This document shows positions 50,325-59,509 of a stretch of DNA of 64,000 nucleotides, one piece after another. The position numbers and the translations under genes are program-made. How positions within the stretch are numbered: position 1 is the stretch's first letter; every line of letters begins with the position of its first letter. Origin of the DNA: Brevibacterium album DSM 18261 (GTDB lineage: Bacteria; Actinomycetota; Actinomycetes; Actinomycetales; Brevibacteriaceae); contig NZ_AUFJ01000011.1 of the NCBI RefSeq assembly GCF_000426445.1, forward strand, positions 248,001-312,000, read 5' to 3'. The notes below the pieces were generated by a model that worked only from the letters and a program-made list of their open reading frames with translations, was not told where the DNA came from and searched no databases.

Positions 50325-51002
50325 ATGGAGATCATCCTCATCCGCCACGGCGAGTCCACCGCCAACACCGCCGGCGTCCTGGCCGGCCGCAGCGACGACG
50401 TGGCCCTCACGGAGCGGGGGCGGGAGCAGGTCGCCGAGGCCAGGGCGCTCGTCCCGGAGCTGCGCGAGCCGTCCGTGCCGGTCCTCACCTCGCCGATCGC
50501 CCGGTGCGTCTCCACCGCGCGGATCCTCGCCGATGACGACGGCCGGGCCGTGGTCCTCGAGGCGCTCGCCGAGGTCGACTACGGCGACTGGACCGGCCGC
50601 AGCATCGCGGACCTCCTGCGCGAGGAACTGTGGCGGACGGTCCGCAGCGTGCCCAGCCGCGCGCGGTTCCCGGGCGGGGAGTCCCTGTCCGAGGTGTACG
50701 TGCGCGCCCGCCTCGCGCTCGCGGCCGCACGTGTGCGAGCCGAGGAGGCCGGCGCCGGGGCCGTCGTGCTGGTCTCCCACGGCGATGTCATCAAACTCGC
50801 ACTCGCCCATGCCCTCGGCGTCGAACTCGACCAGTTCCAGCGCATCGCGGTCGCGCCGGCCTCGGTCTCGCGGATCCTCCTCGCACCCGCACCCCGGGAC
50901 GGGGGCGAGGCCGTCCACGGACCGCCCATGACCGTGACGATGCTGGGGGCCACGGCCGCCGGCCGCACCGCCCAGGGCTCGGTGCCCGGCGGCGGGCGGT
51001 AG
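50325..51002 (+). CDS. Histidine phosphatase (phosphoglycerate-mutase-like), MSMEG_4193 type
   Basis: The 225-residue protein has the RHG motif IILIRHGEST (His8), SPIARCVSTARILA and the second catalytic His in VLVSHGDVIKLAL. It matches the phosphatase that accompanies DUF3090 and mshC in mycobacteria and streptomycetes. A TACAGT -10 box (50313-50318) ends 6 nt before ATG 50325, so the transcript is probably leaderless. Substrate unknown. Confidence 0.9.
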   Translation: MEIILIRHGESTANTAGVLAGRSDDVALTERGREQVAEARALVPELREPSVPVLTSPIARCVSTARILADDDGRAVVLEALAEVDYGDWTGRSIADLLREELWRTVRSVPSRARFPGGESLSEVYVRARLALAAARVRAEEAGAGAVVLVSHGDVIKLALAHALGVELDQFQRIAVAPASVSRILLAPAPRDGGEAVHGPPMTVTMLGATAAGRTAQGSVPGGGR

Positions 51003-51031
51003 GGGCTCCCGTCCGGGAGGCCCACCGCACC

Positions 51032-51874
51032 TCAGCCCGCGCTCAGCACCCCGGTGCCCAGGAGCACGTAGAGCACGAGGCCCAGGATCACGCGGTACCA
51101 CACGAAGATCGCGAACGAGCGCGTTTGGACGTACTTGAGGAACGCGACGATGACGACGTAGCCGAGTGCGAAGCTCACGACGGTCGCGAGGATCGTCGGT
51201 CCCCAGCCGAGGACCATCTCCTCACCGGCGGCGACGTCCGTGAGGGACTTGTACACGCCGTACGCGCCCGAGGCCATGACCGCGGGGATCGCGAGCAGGA
51301 ACGAGTACCGGGCGGCCTCGGGGCGGGTGAAGCCCATGAAGCGGCCGGCCATGATGGTGCCGCCGGAGCGCGAGACTCCGGGGATGAGCGCGAGCGCCTG
51401 CGCGAATCCGAAGCCCAGACCCTGTTTCCAGGTCATGCTCTCGAGCGTGAGCTCGCGCCGGCCCACACGGTCGGCGACGCCGATGACGAGGCCGAACACG
51501 ATGAGCATCGTCGCCGTGATCCACAGGCTGCGCAGCACCGAGTCGATCTGGTCCTCGAACAGGAGGCCCAGCACGCCGATGGGGATCGAGCCGATGATGA
51601 TGAGCCAGCCGAGGCGCACGTGCGGATTGCTCCGGTCCTCCCGGCCCACGAGCGAGCGGCACCATGCGCCGATCACCGTGACGATGTCGCGCCAGAAGTA
51701 GACGAGCACGGCGGCCTCGGTGCCGATCTGGATGATCGCGGTGAAGAACGCGCCCGGGTCCTGGCCCGGCAGCATGAGCTCCCCGGCGATGCGCACGTGC
51801 GCGGACGAGGAGATGGGCAGGAACTCGGTGAGCGCCTGGACGATGCCGAGCACGGCGGCGATGAGCCAGTCCAT
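51032..51874 (-). CDS. uppP: Undecaprenyl-diphosphatase UppP/BacA
   Basis: The 280-residue polytopic protein has the (E/Q)xxxE motif [14 protein letters not shown] (residues 13-26) and the second conserved loop [17 protein letters not shown]. It dephosphorylates undecaprenyl diphosphate to recycle the lipid carrier of cell-wall synthesis and lowers bacitracin sensitivity. It is convergent with the phosphatase gene and divergent from the aldo/keto reductase homologue, as in related actinobacterial mshC neighbourhoods. Confidence 0.96.
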   Translation of the reverse strand: MDWLIAAVLGIVQALTEFLPISSSAHVRIAGELMLPGQDPGAFFTAIIQIGTEAAVLVYFWRDIVTVIGAWCRSLVGREDRSNPHVRLGWLIIIGSIPIGVLGLLFEDQIDSVLRSLWITATMLIVFGLVIGVADRVGRRELTLESMTWKQGLGFGFAQALALIPGVSRSGGTIMAGRFMGFTRPEAARYSFLLAIPAVMASGAYGVYKSLTDVAAGEEMVLGWGPTILATVVSFALGYVVIVAFLKYVQTRSFAIFVWYRVILGLVLYVLLGTGVLSAG

Positions 51875-51951
51875 GGGAGGGCGGGATCCTTTCGCGGGAG
51901 GCGGGGGAGCGGGGTCAAGGGTACTACCCGCGTCCGGTAGCCTTCTGAAGC

Positions 51952-52866
51952 ATGCGCCAGTATCAGATGGGCCGGACCGGTCTGCATGTGTCAGAACTCT
52001 CGCTCGGCACGTTCGAGTGGGGACGGAGGGTGGACGAGGCGACGGCGCAGGAGCTCCTCGACGCCTATGCCGCGGCCGGCGGCACCCTCGTCGAACTGCC
52101 CTCCTTCGATGCGCCCGCGGTCGACCTCCTCGGCCGGCTGCGGCTGCCCTCCGCGCTCGCGCTCGCGGCTCGGGTGGGCGTGGGCGCGCCGGACGGTCAG
52201 CCGCGCCGCTACCGCACGGGGAGGGTGGACCTCCTCGCGGACGTGCGCGCGCTCATGTCCCGCCTGGGGCGCGACCGCATCGAGGTGCTCGTCCTCGACG
52301 CCTTCGACCCCGGCGTCCCGCTCGAGGAGACGGCATCCGCGCTCGCGGTCCTCGCACAGCGCGGGGACGTGGGATACGTCATGGTCTCGCACCACACGGC
52401 GTGGCAGCTGGCCCTGCTCACGGCTTTCCCGGGCGTGCCGATCGCAGGCGCGGTCGCGGAGTACTCGCTGCTGCTCCGCGACGCCGAGGCCGATCTGCGC
52501 CCCGCGCTCGACCACATGGGACTGGGGCTCATCGCGGGCGCCGGTCTCGGCCGCGGAGTGCTCACGGGACAGTACCTTGCCCGGCTCCCGCGCGGGAGCC
52601 GGGCCGGCGGCGATCTCGCCGACTATGTGGGCGAGCTGCTCGACGACGACTCGACCGGGATCGTGCAGGGCGCCGTCAAGGCCGCGGCCGCCTTGGGCGT
52701 GAGCGCGGTCGACATCGCCCTGGCCTGGAACCGCGAAGCGGCGTGCGCGAGCACCCTGGTCTCCCCGCGGACGCGCGAGCAGCTCGACCAGCTCCTGGCC
52801 TCGGAGCTCACGCTCGCGCCGGAGATCCGGGACGTGCTCGCACAGATCTCCGATCCCCTGAGCTGA
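51952..52866 (+). CDS. Aldo/keto reductase-fold protein lacking the catalytic tetrad
   Basis: The 304-residue protein starts with [20 protein letters not shown], the AKR opening, and keeps [22 protein letters not shown] and the C-terminal cofactor region. The Asp-Tyr stretch expected after the first helix (as in DTAxxYG) reads [10 protein letters not shown], the catalytic Lys position reads AARVGVG, and the His position reads LDAFDPG. It is therefore probably not a classical reductase. A TAGCCT -10 box ends 8 nt before ATG 51952, so leaderless translation is likely. Confidence 0.8.
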   Translation: MRQYQMGRTGLHVSELSLGTFEWGRRVDEATAQELLDAYAAAGGTLVELPSFDAPAVDLLGRLRLPSALALAARVGVGAPDGQPRRYRTGRVDLLADVRALMSRLGRDRIEVLVLDAFDPGVPLEETASALAVLAQRGDVGYVMVSHHTAWQLALLTAFPGVPIAGAVAEYSLLLRDAEADLRPALDHMGLGLIAGAGLGRGVLTGQYLARLPRGSRAGGDLADYVGELLDDDSTGIVQGAVKAAAALGVSAVDIALAWNREAACASTLVSPRTREQLDQLLASELTLAPEIRDVLAQISDPLS

Positions 52867-52891
52867 GGCTCAGCAGAGCCCTCGCCGAGGC

Positions 52892-53203
52892 TCAGTAGTC
52901 CTCGTCGGCGTCCTCGTCGTAGTCGTCATCATCGTCATCGGAGTCATCGTCCGAGTCGTCGTCCTCGGGCTCGTCGTCAGAGTCGTCCCGCTCGTCCTCG
53001 ACATCGTCGAAGAGCTCGAAGGGGGTGACCTCCCCGTACTCGGTGTAGAGGGCGTCCTCGTACAGCTCGAAGGCGTCCGCGAGGGCCATGTAGGCGGCCT
53101 CGACGCGGGCATCGGCGTCCGAGGTGCGGTGGGCGGAGGCCGCGAAGTGCTCGCGGACGGCGGCGAGGAAGTCCTCGAGTGCGGTACTCGGATCGGTGCT
53201 CAT
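52892..53203 (-). CDS. Small protein with extreme Asp/Glu tail
   Basis: The 103-residue protein has a helical N-terminal part (TALEDFLAAVREHFAASAHR, VEAAYMALADAFELYEDALY) followed by about 35 residues that are almost all Asp, Glu or Ser. It occupies the place of a conserved hypothetical near DUF3090 and uppP in mycobacteria. Function unknown; the tail could mimic nucleic acid or bind cations. ATG 53203 is only 36 nt from the divergent DUF3090 start. Confidence 0.75.
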   Translation of the reverse strand: MSTDPSTALEDFLAAVREHFAASAHRTSDADARVEAAYMALADAFELYEDALYTEYGEVTPFELFDDVEDERDDSDDEPEDDDSDDDSDDDDDDYDEDADEDY

Positions 53204-53239
53204 GGCCCCAAGGATACTCGGTTCGTATAGCCTGTGTGC

Positions 53240-53806
53240 ATGCCCGCTCACGTCTTCGATCACCAGGCTCCGGACCGCTTCGTCGCAGGCACCGTGGGCC
53301 TTCCCGGAGAGCGCACCTTCTTCCTCCAGGCGTCCTCGGCGGGGACCGTGCACAGCGTCATGCTGGAGAAGGAGCAGGTCGAGGTGCTGGCCGAGCGGAT
53401 CGACGAGCTGCTCGACCTCGTGCGGGCACGGGCCGGGGCCGACCACGGCGTGCCCCCGCACCCGCTGCCGGAGCTCGAGGACAACGCGGGCCTCGTAACC
53501 CCGGTGGACCCCGAGTTCCGGGTGGGCACCATGAGCATGGGCTGGGACACGGAGCACCATCGCCTCCTGCTCGAGTGCTTCGAGCTCACGCGCGCGGACG
53601 CGGAGTCCGGCTCCAGCTCCGAACCCGGCGACGACGGCCAGGACCGCGCGGTGCTGCGCGTCATGCTGCCGGGCCCGCAGGCGCGCGAATTCGCCCGCCG
53701 CGCGCTGCAGGTGGTCTCCGCCGGCCGCGGCGAATGCCCCCTGTGCCACCAGCCCCTCGACGCCCAGGGCCACATCTGCCCCCGTCTCAACGGAGTGGCC
53801 CGCTGA
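53240..53806 (+). CDS. DUF3090 family protein with C-terminal zinc-ribbon-like motif
   Basis: The 188-residue protein has the DUF3090 pattern (FDHQAPDRFVAGTVGLPGER, FFLQASSAGTVHSVMLEKEQV) and ends with CPLCHQPLDAQGHICP, a likely zinc site. Function is unknown; the family is consistently linked to mshC, a histidine phosphatase and an SCO1664-type protein. TAGCCT (53228-53233) ends 6 nt before ATG 53240, again a leaderless arrangement. The downstream gene starts 5 nt after its stop. Confidence 0.88.
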   Translation: MPAHVFDHQAPDRFVAGTVGLPGERTFFLQASSAGTVHSVMLEKEQVEVLAERIDELLDLVRARAGADHGVPPHPLPELEDNAGLVTPVDPEFRVGTMSMGWDTEHHRLLLECFELTRADAESGSSSEPGDDGQDRAVLRVMLPGPQAREFARRALQVVSAGRGECPLCHQPLDAQGHICPRLNGVAR

Positions 53807-53811
53807 GCAGC

Positions 53812-54651
53812 GTGGACCCGCCCGAGGCCACGGCCCTCGGACTGCTGCGCGCCGGCGCCGTGCGCGTCCTCGGCCGGATGCCCGGCGCGAGCAACGAGAC
53901 CCTGCTGACGGTCGTCGAGGGAAGCAGCGCAGGCAGGCGCCTCGCCCTGCGGGCCGTGCTCAAGACCCGCTCCGGTGAGCGCGCGCTGCCCGACTTCCCG
54001 CCCGGCACGCTCTCGCACCGGGAGGTCGCGGCCTATGAGCTCTCCCGGCGGCTGGGCCTCGACGTCGTCCCGCCGACGGTCTGGCGGCCGGACCTCGACG
54101 GCTCGCTGCAGGCCTACGTCGAGACGGACCCCGAGTCCGATCCCGCCGTCGTGCTCTCCCCTCCCGGAGGGCTCCCGCGCACGCTCGCACCCGTGCTCCG
54201 GGCACAGCTGGAGAACGGCGCCGAGGTGGTGCTCGCGCACTCCCTGTCCCCGGCGGTGCGCCGGCTCGCCCTCTTCGACGTCCTCATCGACAACGCGGAC
54301 CGCAAGGGCGGACACATCCTCACGGGGGCGTGGCTGTGCGGACCGGAGCTGCCCGCCGCGAGCCGCGTGTGGGGCATCGACAACGGGCTGTCCTTCAACA
54401 CCGCGCCCACCCTGCGCACGGTTCTGTGGGGCTTCGCAGGCTCCGCCCTCACCGAGGAGGAGCGGGCGGCCGTCTCCGCTGCGGCGGCGCTCGCGGGAGG
54501 GGAGTCCGAGGCCGGGGGAGCTGAGCTCGCGGGGCACCTCTCGGCGCCGGAGCTCGCCTCGCTCCGCGCCCGTGCCGAGGCGCTCCTGCGGGCCGGGCAC
54601 CTGCCCCTGCCGCCCGCGGACCGCCGCGCGGTGCCCTGGCCGCCTCTGTAG
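53812..54651 (+). CDS. SCO1664-family kinase-like protein
   Basis: The 279-residue protein has a PI3/4-kinase-like pattern: [15 protein letters not shown] (ATP lysine region), [39 protein letters not shown] (catalytic loop) and [10 protein letters not shown] (metal-binding DN). It is the conserved partner of DUF3090 and mshC in actinobacteria; its substrate is unknown. No ATG is available, so the GTG at 53812 was taken as the start; a CTG at 53803 is in frame. Confidence 0.8.
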   Translation: MDPPEATALGLLRAGAVRVLGRMPGASNETLLTVVEGSSAGRRLALRAVLKTRSGERALPDFPPGTLSHREVAAYELSRRLGLDVVPPTVWRPDLDGSLQAYVETDPESDPAVVLSPPGGLPRTLAPVLRAQLENGAEVVLAHSLSPAVRRLALFDVLIDNADRKGGHILTGAWLCGPELPAASRVWGIDNGLSFNTAPTLRTVLWGFAGSALTEEERAAVSAAAALAGGESEAGGAELAGHLSAPELASLRARAEALLRAGHLPLPPADRRAVPWPPL

Positions 54652-54689
54652 AGGCTGAGTCCGCTGTGACAATATCCGTGGAAGATGCC

Positions 54690-55943
54690 ATGCTGGTCTG
54701 CGTGAAATCCTGGTCAGCCCCTGAGATCCCCAGCCTTCCCGCCCGCGGGAAGCGGCCCACCGTCTTCTGCTCCTCGCACCGCGGGCCGGCGGGAACGTGC
54801 AGCAAGAAGAAGGAAGCGCGCCTCTACGTCTGCGGGATCACCCCGTACGACGCCACCCATCTGGGGCATGCCGCCACCTATGTCGCATTCGACGTGCTGC
54901 AGCGGCTGTGGCTCGATGCCGGAATCGACGTCACATACGTCCAGAACATCACCGATGTCGACGATCCCCTCCTCGAGCGCGCCGCGGCCACGGGAGCGGA
55001 CTGGCGCGAACTCGCGACGAGCCAGATCGACCTCTTCCGCTCGGACATGGAGCACCTCCGGGTCATCCCGCCGGCCAGCTACATCGGTGCGGTCGAGTCG
55101 ATCCCGGAGATCGTCGAGGCCGTCACGGCCCTCGTCGACGCCGGTGCGACCTACACGCTCGAGAACGGCGACGTGTACTACCGCGTGCGGACCGCGGTGG
55201 AGCCGCCCTTCGGCTCCGTCTCCCACCTCACACGGGAGGAGATGCTCGAGCTCTTCGCCGAGCGCGGCGGCGATCCTAAGACCCCGGGGAAGGAAGACCC
55301 CCTCGACGCCCTGCTGTGGCGCGCGGCCCGCCCGGGAGAGCCTGAATGGGACGGCGGGCGGCTGGGCCCCGGGCGTCCCGGCTGGCACATCGAGTGCGCC
55401 GTCATCGCCCGGGCCCATGCCGGCCTGCCGCTCACGGTGCAGGGAGGCGGCTCGGACCTCGCCTTCCCCCACCACGAGATGGGCGCGGCGCATGCTGAGG
55501 CGCTCACCGGCGAGCCCTTCGCGGGCGCCTACATGCATGTGGGCATGGTGGGCTACGAGGGCGAGAAGATGTCGAAGTCGAAGGGCAATCTCGTCCTCGT
55601 CTCGCGGCTCGTCGCCGGGGGCGCCGATCCCATGGCCATCCGGGCCGTGATCCTCTCGCACCACTACCGCAGCGACTGGGAGTACGTCGACGGGCTGCTC
55701 GCCGATGCCACCGCCCGTCTCGAGTCATGGCGCGCGGCCGCGCGCGCGGGCACGGACAAGGACGAGGCCGAGGAGCTGGTCGCGGAACTCCGCGCCGTCC
55801 TCGCCGACGACATCGACACCCCGGCCGCACTCGACCTCCTCGACGACTGGGCCGATGAGGCCGATGACGGCGACTCCGATCCCGAGGGCACGGCCCTCGT
55901 CATCGACGCCGTGGACGCGCTCCTCGGCATCGACCTGCGCTGA
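54690..55943 (+). CDS. mshC: L-cysteine:1D-myo-inositol 2-amino-2-deoxy-glucoside ligase
   Basis: The 417-residue cysteinyl-tRNA-synthetase-like enzyme has [19 protein letters not shown] (zinc Cys48 and the HIGH-like motif), [10 protein letters not shown] with a second zinc ligand, and KMSKS at residues 293-297. The [15 protein letters not shown] opening and lack of an anticodon-binding domain mark it as MshC, not CysS. It joins cysteine to GlcN-Ins in mycothiol synthesis. ATG 54690 was taken; GTG 54702 (VKSWSAP) is the alternative. Confidence 0.95.
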   Translation: MLVCVKSWSAPEIPSLPARGKRPTVFCSSHRGPAGTCSKKKEARLYVCGITPYDATHLGHAATYVAFDVLQRLWLDAGIDVTYVQNITDVDDPLLERAAATGADWRELATSQIDLFRSDMEHLRVIPPASYIGAVESIPEIVEAVTALVDAGATYTLENGDVYYRVRTAVEPPFGSVSHLTREEMLELFAERGGDPKTPGKEDPLDALLWRAARPGEPEWDGGRLGPGRPGWHIECAVIARAHAGLPLTVQGGGSDLAFPHHEMGAAHAEALTGEPFAGAYMHVGMVGYEGEKMSKSKGNLVLVSRLVAGGADPMAIRAVILSHHYRSDWEYVDGLLADATARLESWRAAARAGTDKDEAEELVAELRAVLADDIDTPAALDLLDDWADEADDGDSDPEGTALVIDAVDALLGIDLR

Positions 55944-55981
55944 GCCGACCTCCGCCGGGCCGGGACCGCGCTGAGCGGGAG

Positions 55982-56809
55982 CTACTGGTCCCGGCGGTGG
56001 AGGTAGCGCTCGAACTCCCGCGCGATCGCCTCGCCGCTGGCCTCGGGCAGGTCCGCGGCATCGGTCATCGACTCCAGCCGGCGGACGAAGTCGGCGAGGT
56101 CCTCATCGGCCTCGACGGCCGCCTCGGCCTCGGCCTCCCAGGCGCGTGCGCGCTCGACGAGATCGCCCTGTTCGAGCACGAGGCCCGTGAGCTCCTCGAA
56201 CGCGGTCATGAGCGAGAGCTGCGCCTTGGGCGAGTGGCCGCCGGCGGCATAGCCGGGCACTGCCGCCCACAGCGACACCGCAGTCAGTCCGACCGCCGCG
56301 AGCTCGTGCTCGATGACCCCGAGGATGCCGGTCGGGCCCTCGTACTCGCTGCGGACGGCATCGGCGCCGGGCACCTCCTCGGGCCGCTCGCTCGTGACGG
56401 TGACCGGGATGGGCCGCGAGTGCACGGTGTCGGCCAGCAGCGCGCCCGCGAGCACGACGGCGTCCCCGGGCTCCGCGCGCTCGGCGACGAGGGCGGCGAA
56501 GCGCTGCCAGAGGAAGGCCGGCTCCTGCCCGATGATCACCTCGACGCGCAGGCCGGCGCCGGGCACCGTGCCTGTGCTGATCTCGGTGCGCGGCCAGTCG
56601 ATCCGCGACTCACCGCCGGGCCCGCGCCTGAGCGAGGGGCGGTGCGTCTGGAAGTCGTAGAACTCCTCGCCGCCCAGCGTGCCGGTGAGGTCGAGGCCCA
56701 TCTGGTCGATGATCGCCCGCACGAACGAGGAGGCGGCGTCCGCGGCGTCGTTCCATCCCTCGAAGGCGATGACGATGAGCTTCGATCCGGGCTGAGGCAG
56801 GTACTCCAT
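55982..56809 (-). CDS. PAC2-family protein (proteasome assembly chaperone-like)
   Basis: The 275-residue protein has the PAC2 fold: VIAFEGWNDAADAASSF at the N-terminus, a central LAGALLADTVHSRPIPVTV strand region, and GPTGILGVIEHELAAVGLTAVSLWAAVPGY. The acidic C-terminal helix ends YLHRRDQ. Actinobacterial PAC2 proteins are next to the pupylation/proteasome region but their activity is not known. It is divergent from the HAD gene with 23 nt between the starts. Confidence 0.88.
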   Translation of the reverse strand: MEYLPQPGSKLIVIAFEGWNDAADAASSFVRAIIDQMGLDLTGTLGGEEFYDFQTHRPSLRRGPGGESRIDWPRTEISTGTVPGAGLRVEVIIGQEPAFLWQRFAALVAERAEPGDAVVLAGALLADTVHSRPIPVTVTSERPEEVPGADAVRSEYEGPTGILGVIEHELAAVGLTAVSLWAAVPGYAAGGHSPKAQLSLMTAFEELTGLVLEQGDLVERARAWEAEAEAAVEADEDLADFVRRLESMTDAADLPEASGEAIAREFERYLHRRDQ

Positions 56810-56832
56810 GCCTCCCAGACTACGCTGGTGCC

Positions 56833-57513
56833 ATGACTATGCTGCCCTTCCGGGGATCGCTGTGGGACATGGACGGGACCCTCGTGGACACCGAGCCCTA
56901 CTGGATGCGTGCGGAGACGGAGCTCATGCGCGCGCACGGCCTTCACTGGGACGAGCAGCTCGGCGAGCTCATGGTGGGCAATCCGCTCCTCACGAGTGCG
57001 CAGATCCTCCGCGAGCACGGCCTCGACCTGCTGGCCGGGGAGATCGTCGACCGGCTGCTGGCCCGCGTCGTCGAGCAGGTGCGCGGCCACGTGCCCTTCC
57101 GGCCCGGGGCCCGCGAGCTGCTCGCCGAGCTGCGCGCGGCCGGGCTGCCCTGCGCGCTCGTGACGATGTCCTACCGCGTGCTCGCCGAGGCCGTGGTCGC
57201 GGCCTGCCCCGAGGGCACCTTCGCGGCCCTCGTCACGGGCGATGAGGTGGAGCACGGCAAGCCGCATCCCGAGCCCTACCTCGCGGGCGCGTCCGCCCTG
57301 GGCCTCGATCCCGCGGAGTGCCTCGCGTTCGAGGACTCGCTGCCCGGCCTCCGCTCGGCGCTCGCGGCCGGGACGCAGGCGGTCGCGATCCCGCACATCG
57401 TGGAGCTGCCGACGCTCCCCGGCGCGCGGTACCTGCCCTCCCTCGCCGGGGTGACGGTCGCCGAACTCGCCGCGCTCGGCGCGGACGCGCTCAGCGGCCC
57501 GCGATCGCGGTGA
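56833..57513 (+). CDS. HAD-superfamily phosphatase
   Basis: The 226-residue protein has LWDMDGTLVDTEPYW (nucleophile Asp12 and Asp14), a helical cap, PCALVTMSYRVLAE (Thr/Ser motif II), GKPHPEPY (Lys motif III) and CLAFEDSLPGLRSALAAG (motif IV), typical of beta-phosphoglucomutase/gph-like phosphatases. Substrate unknown. TACGCT (56821-56826) ends 6 nt before ATG 56833. The 3' end overlaps the convergent nuclease gene by 23 bp. Confidence 0.92.
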   Translation: MTMLPFRGSLWDMDGTLVDTEPYWMRAETELMRAHGLHWDEQLGELMVGNPLLTSAQILREHGLDLLAGEIVDRLLARVVEQVRGHVPFRPGARELLAELRAAGLPCALVTMSYRVLAEAVVAACPEGTFAALVTGDEVEHGKPHPEPYLAGASALGLDPAECLAFEDSLPGLRSALAAGTQAVAIPHIVELPTLPGARYLPSLAGVTVAELAALGADALSGPRSR

Positions 57514-58303
57514 TCTCCGGGGTCGGCGGGGGAGTGCCGCCCCAGGCGGGGCAGAGCGGCTTGAACTGGCACCACCCGCACAGGGGCGACTTCCGCGGCC
57601 GCCAGCGGTCGGTCTCCGCGGCACGCGCGATCTCCTCCCACAGCGCGAGGATCTCGTGCTCCGTCCGCTCCACGTCAGCGGCGGTGGGGCGCTTGGCGAC
57701 CGTCGTGCGGCTGCCGAGGTAGAAGAGCTGGAGGGTGTGGACGAGCTCGCGCCGCGAGCGCCAGTGGACGAGGGCGTAGAAGCGCATCTGGAAGTCCGCC
57801 TCGCGCGCGTACTGCGGCTTGGGCTGCTTCCCGGTCTTGTAGTCGACCAGTCGCACCTGCCCGGCGGGCGCGATGTCGGTCCGGTCGACGAAGCCGCGCA
57901 GGCGCAGGCCGTCGTCGAGCTCGGCCTGCACGAACTGCTCGCGCGCGGCCGGCTCCACCTTCTCCGGCAGCTCGAGCGTGAAGTACCCCTCGAGCAGTCC
58001 GCGGGCCTGCTCCCGGAGGCGGTCCAGATCGGCCGCGGCGGGGAACAGCTCTGCGACGGTCTCCGGATCCTTCTCGCGGAGGGCCTCGAGCGCGGGGCCG
58101 ATCCCGCTCACCGCCTGCTCGACGGTGCGCTCGGGCGCGGGCACGTCGAACAGGTGCTCGAGCACCGCGTGGACGAGCGTGCCCCGGAAGGCGGCCTCCG
58201 AGGGCGGCTCCGGCAGCCTGTCGATCGAGCGGAGGCGGAACTTCAGCGGGCACTGCACGAAGTCGTTGGCGCGGGAGGGGGAGAGGGCGAGCAGTTCGGC
58301 CAT
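57491..58303 (-). CDS. RecB-like PD-(D/E)XK nuclease with Cys cluster
   Basis: The 270-residue protein has SRANDFVQCPLKFRLRSID at the N-terminus, the nuclease core LRLRGFVDRTDIAPAG then VRLVDYKTGKQPK (Asp and the D-x-K motif), QMRFYALVHW, and a C-terminal LCGWCQFKPLC. The four cysteines (one N-terminal, three C-terminal) match the Fe-S staple of AddB/Cas4-type nucleases. Homologues lie beside trmI in mycobacteria. Role in DNA end processing is inferred. Confidence 0.88.
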   Translation of the reverse strand: MAELLALSPSRANDFVQCPLKFRLRSIDRLPEPPSEAAFRGTLVHAVLEHLFDVPAPERTVEQAVSGIGPALEALREKDPETVAELFPAAADLDRLREQARGLLEGYFTLELPEKVEPAAREQFVQAELDDGLRLRGFVDRTDIAPAGQVRLVDYKTGKQPKPQYAREADFQMRFYALVHWRSRRELVHTLQLFYLGSRTTVAKRPTAADVERTEHEILALWEEIARAAETDRWRPRKSPLCGWCQFKPLCPAWGGTPPPTPEITAIAGR

Positions 58304-58332
58304 GCGCCAACCGTACCCGTAGGATGGCCTGC

Positions 58333-59499
58333 GTGCCCGAACAGACCAGCTCCACCCCAGCCCCTGCGGACGCCCCCGGCGCCTCGCGCGGCCTGCGTCT
58401 GGGCAGCGTCCTCGGTGCGCCCGTGCTGCTCGCCTGGTCGTGGTTCATCGCCGCCGGCGTCATCGCCGTCCTCATCAGCCCCTGGGTCGCGCGCGTGCGC
58501 CCGGACCTCGGCTGGATGTCCTGGGCGGTTGGGGTCCTCTTCTCCGTCGTCCTCTTCGGCTCCGTCTTCCTCCACGAGCTCGCCCACGGGGTGACCGGCC
58601 GCCTGTTCGGCTACCGCGTCGCGGCCATCGAGCTCAACGTGTGGGGCGGCTTCACCCGGTTCGAGCCGCGGACGGAGCCGGACTCCCCGCGCGCGGCCTG
58701 GGTGAGCTTCACGATCTCCGTCATCGGCCCCGTCGTGAATCTCGTCCTCGGCGGCCTGGGCTGGCTCGCGATGGACGCGGCCGTCCGGGGCTCGGTGCCG
58801 TGGCTGCTGCTGTTCGGCTTCACCTTCGCCAATCTCGTCCTCGGTGCGATCAACCTCCTCCCCGGCATCCCGCTCGACGGCGGCTGGGCGCTCCAGGCGG
58901 TGTTCTGGCGCGTGACCGGCAGTCCCTATGCAGGCACCATCGCCGCCGCTTGGTTCGGCCGGATCATCGCGGTGGGCTTCGTCGTGGGCAGCCTCCTCCT
59001 GCCGCTCGCGCAGGGACAGCGGCCGGACCTTATCACGGTGGGCTGGACGGCGGTCATCGCGACGATGGTGTGGTTCTCCGCCTCGGACGCGGCCAAGCAC
59101 GCCACCCAGGCGCGCCGGGTCGAGACCTACGAGATGTCCCGGGTCATCCAGCCCGCCGTCGCGGCCTCCTGGGACGCCCCGCTCGCCACCGCGCTCGAGT
59201 ACGCGGATCCGGGCACGGGGCGCAGGCCGCTCCTCGTCGTCCTCGACCGGCAGGGCCTGCCGTGCGGGCTCGTCGACCGCACGGCGGCCGGCCGGGCCAC
59301 CGGCGCGGACCACCGGGTGCACGAGTTCATCCGCCCGCTGGGGCCGTGGATCGGCGCGCCCGCGGACATCACCGCACCCCATCTGCTCGAATCGCTCACC
59401 CATCGTCCCAAGGCCGCGTTCTGCCTCATCATGGAGGGCGAGACGCTCGTGGGCTTCATCGACCTCCAGGAGTTCTTCGACGAGCTGCTCGCCCACTAA
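58333..59499 (+). CDS. Site-2 protease (M50) with C-terminal CBS region
   Basis: The intramembrane metalloprotease has the zinc motif HELAH (FLHELAHGVTG; His 84 counted from the ATG at 58324) and NLLPGIPLDGGWAL with the third ligand Asp, within about six helices. The C-terminal third reads as a CBS-type regulatory domain (ALEYADPGTGRRPLLVVLDR). It resembles Rip3-type proteases. A TAGGAT hexamer (58320-58325) points to a leaderless GTG start at 58333; the ATG at 58324 lies inside that hexamer and is less likely. Confidence 0.88.
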   Translation: MPEQTSSTPAPADAPGASRGLRLGSVLGAPVLLAWSWFIAAGVIAVLISPWVARVRPDLGWMSWAVGVLFSVVLFGSVFLHELAHGVTGRLFGYRVAAIELNVWGGFTRFEPRTEPDSPRAAWVSFTISVIGPVVNLVLGGLGWLAMDAAVRGSVPWLLLFGFTFANLVLGAINLLPGIPLDGGWALQAVFWRVTGSPYAGTIAAAWFGRIIAVGFVVGSLLLPLAQGQRPDLITVGWTAVIATMVWFSASDAAKHATQARRVETYEMSRVIQPAVAASWDAPLATALEYADPGTGRRPLLVVLDRQGLPCGLVDRTAAGRATGADHRVHEFIRPLGPWIGAPADITAPHLLESLTHRPKAAFCLIMEGETLVGFIDLQEFFDELLAH

Positions 59500-59509
59500 G
59501 GTGGGGGGA

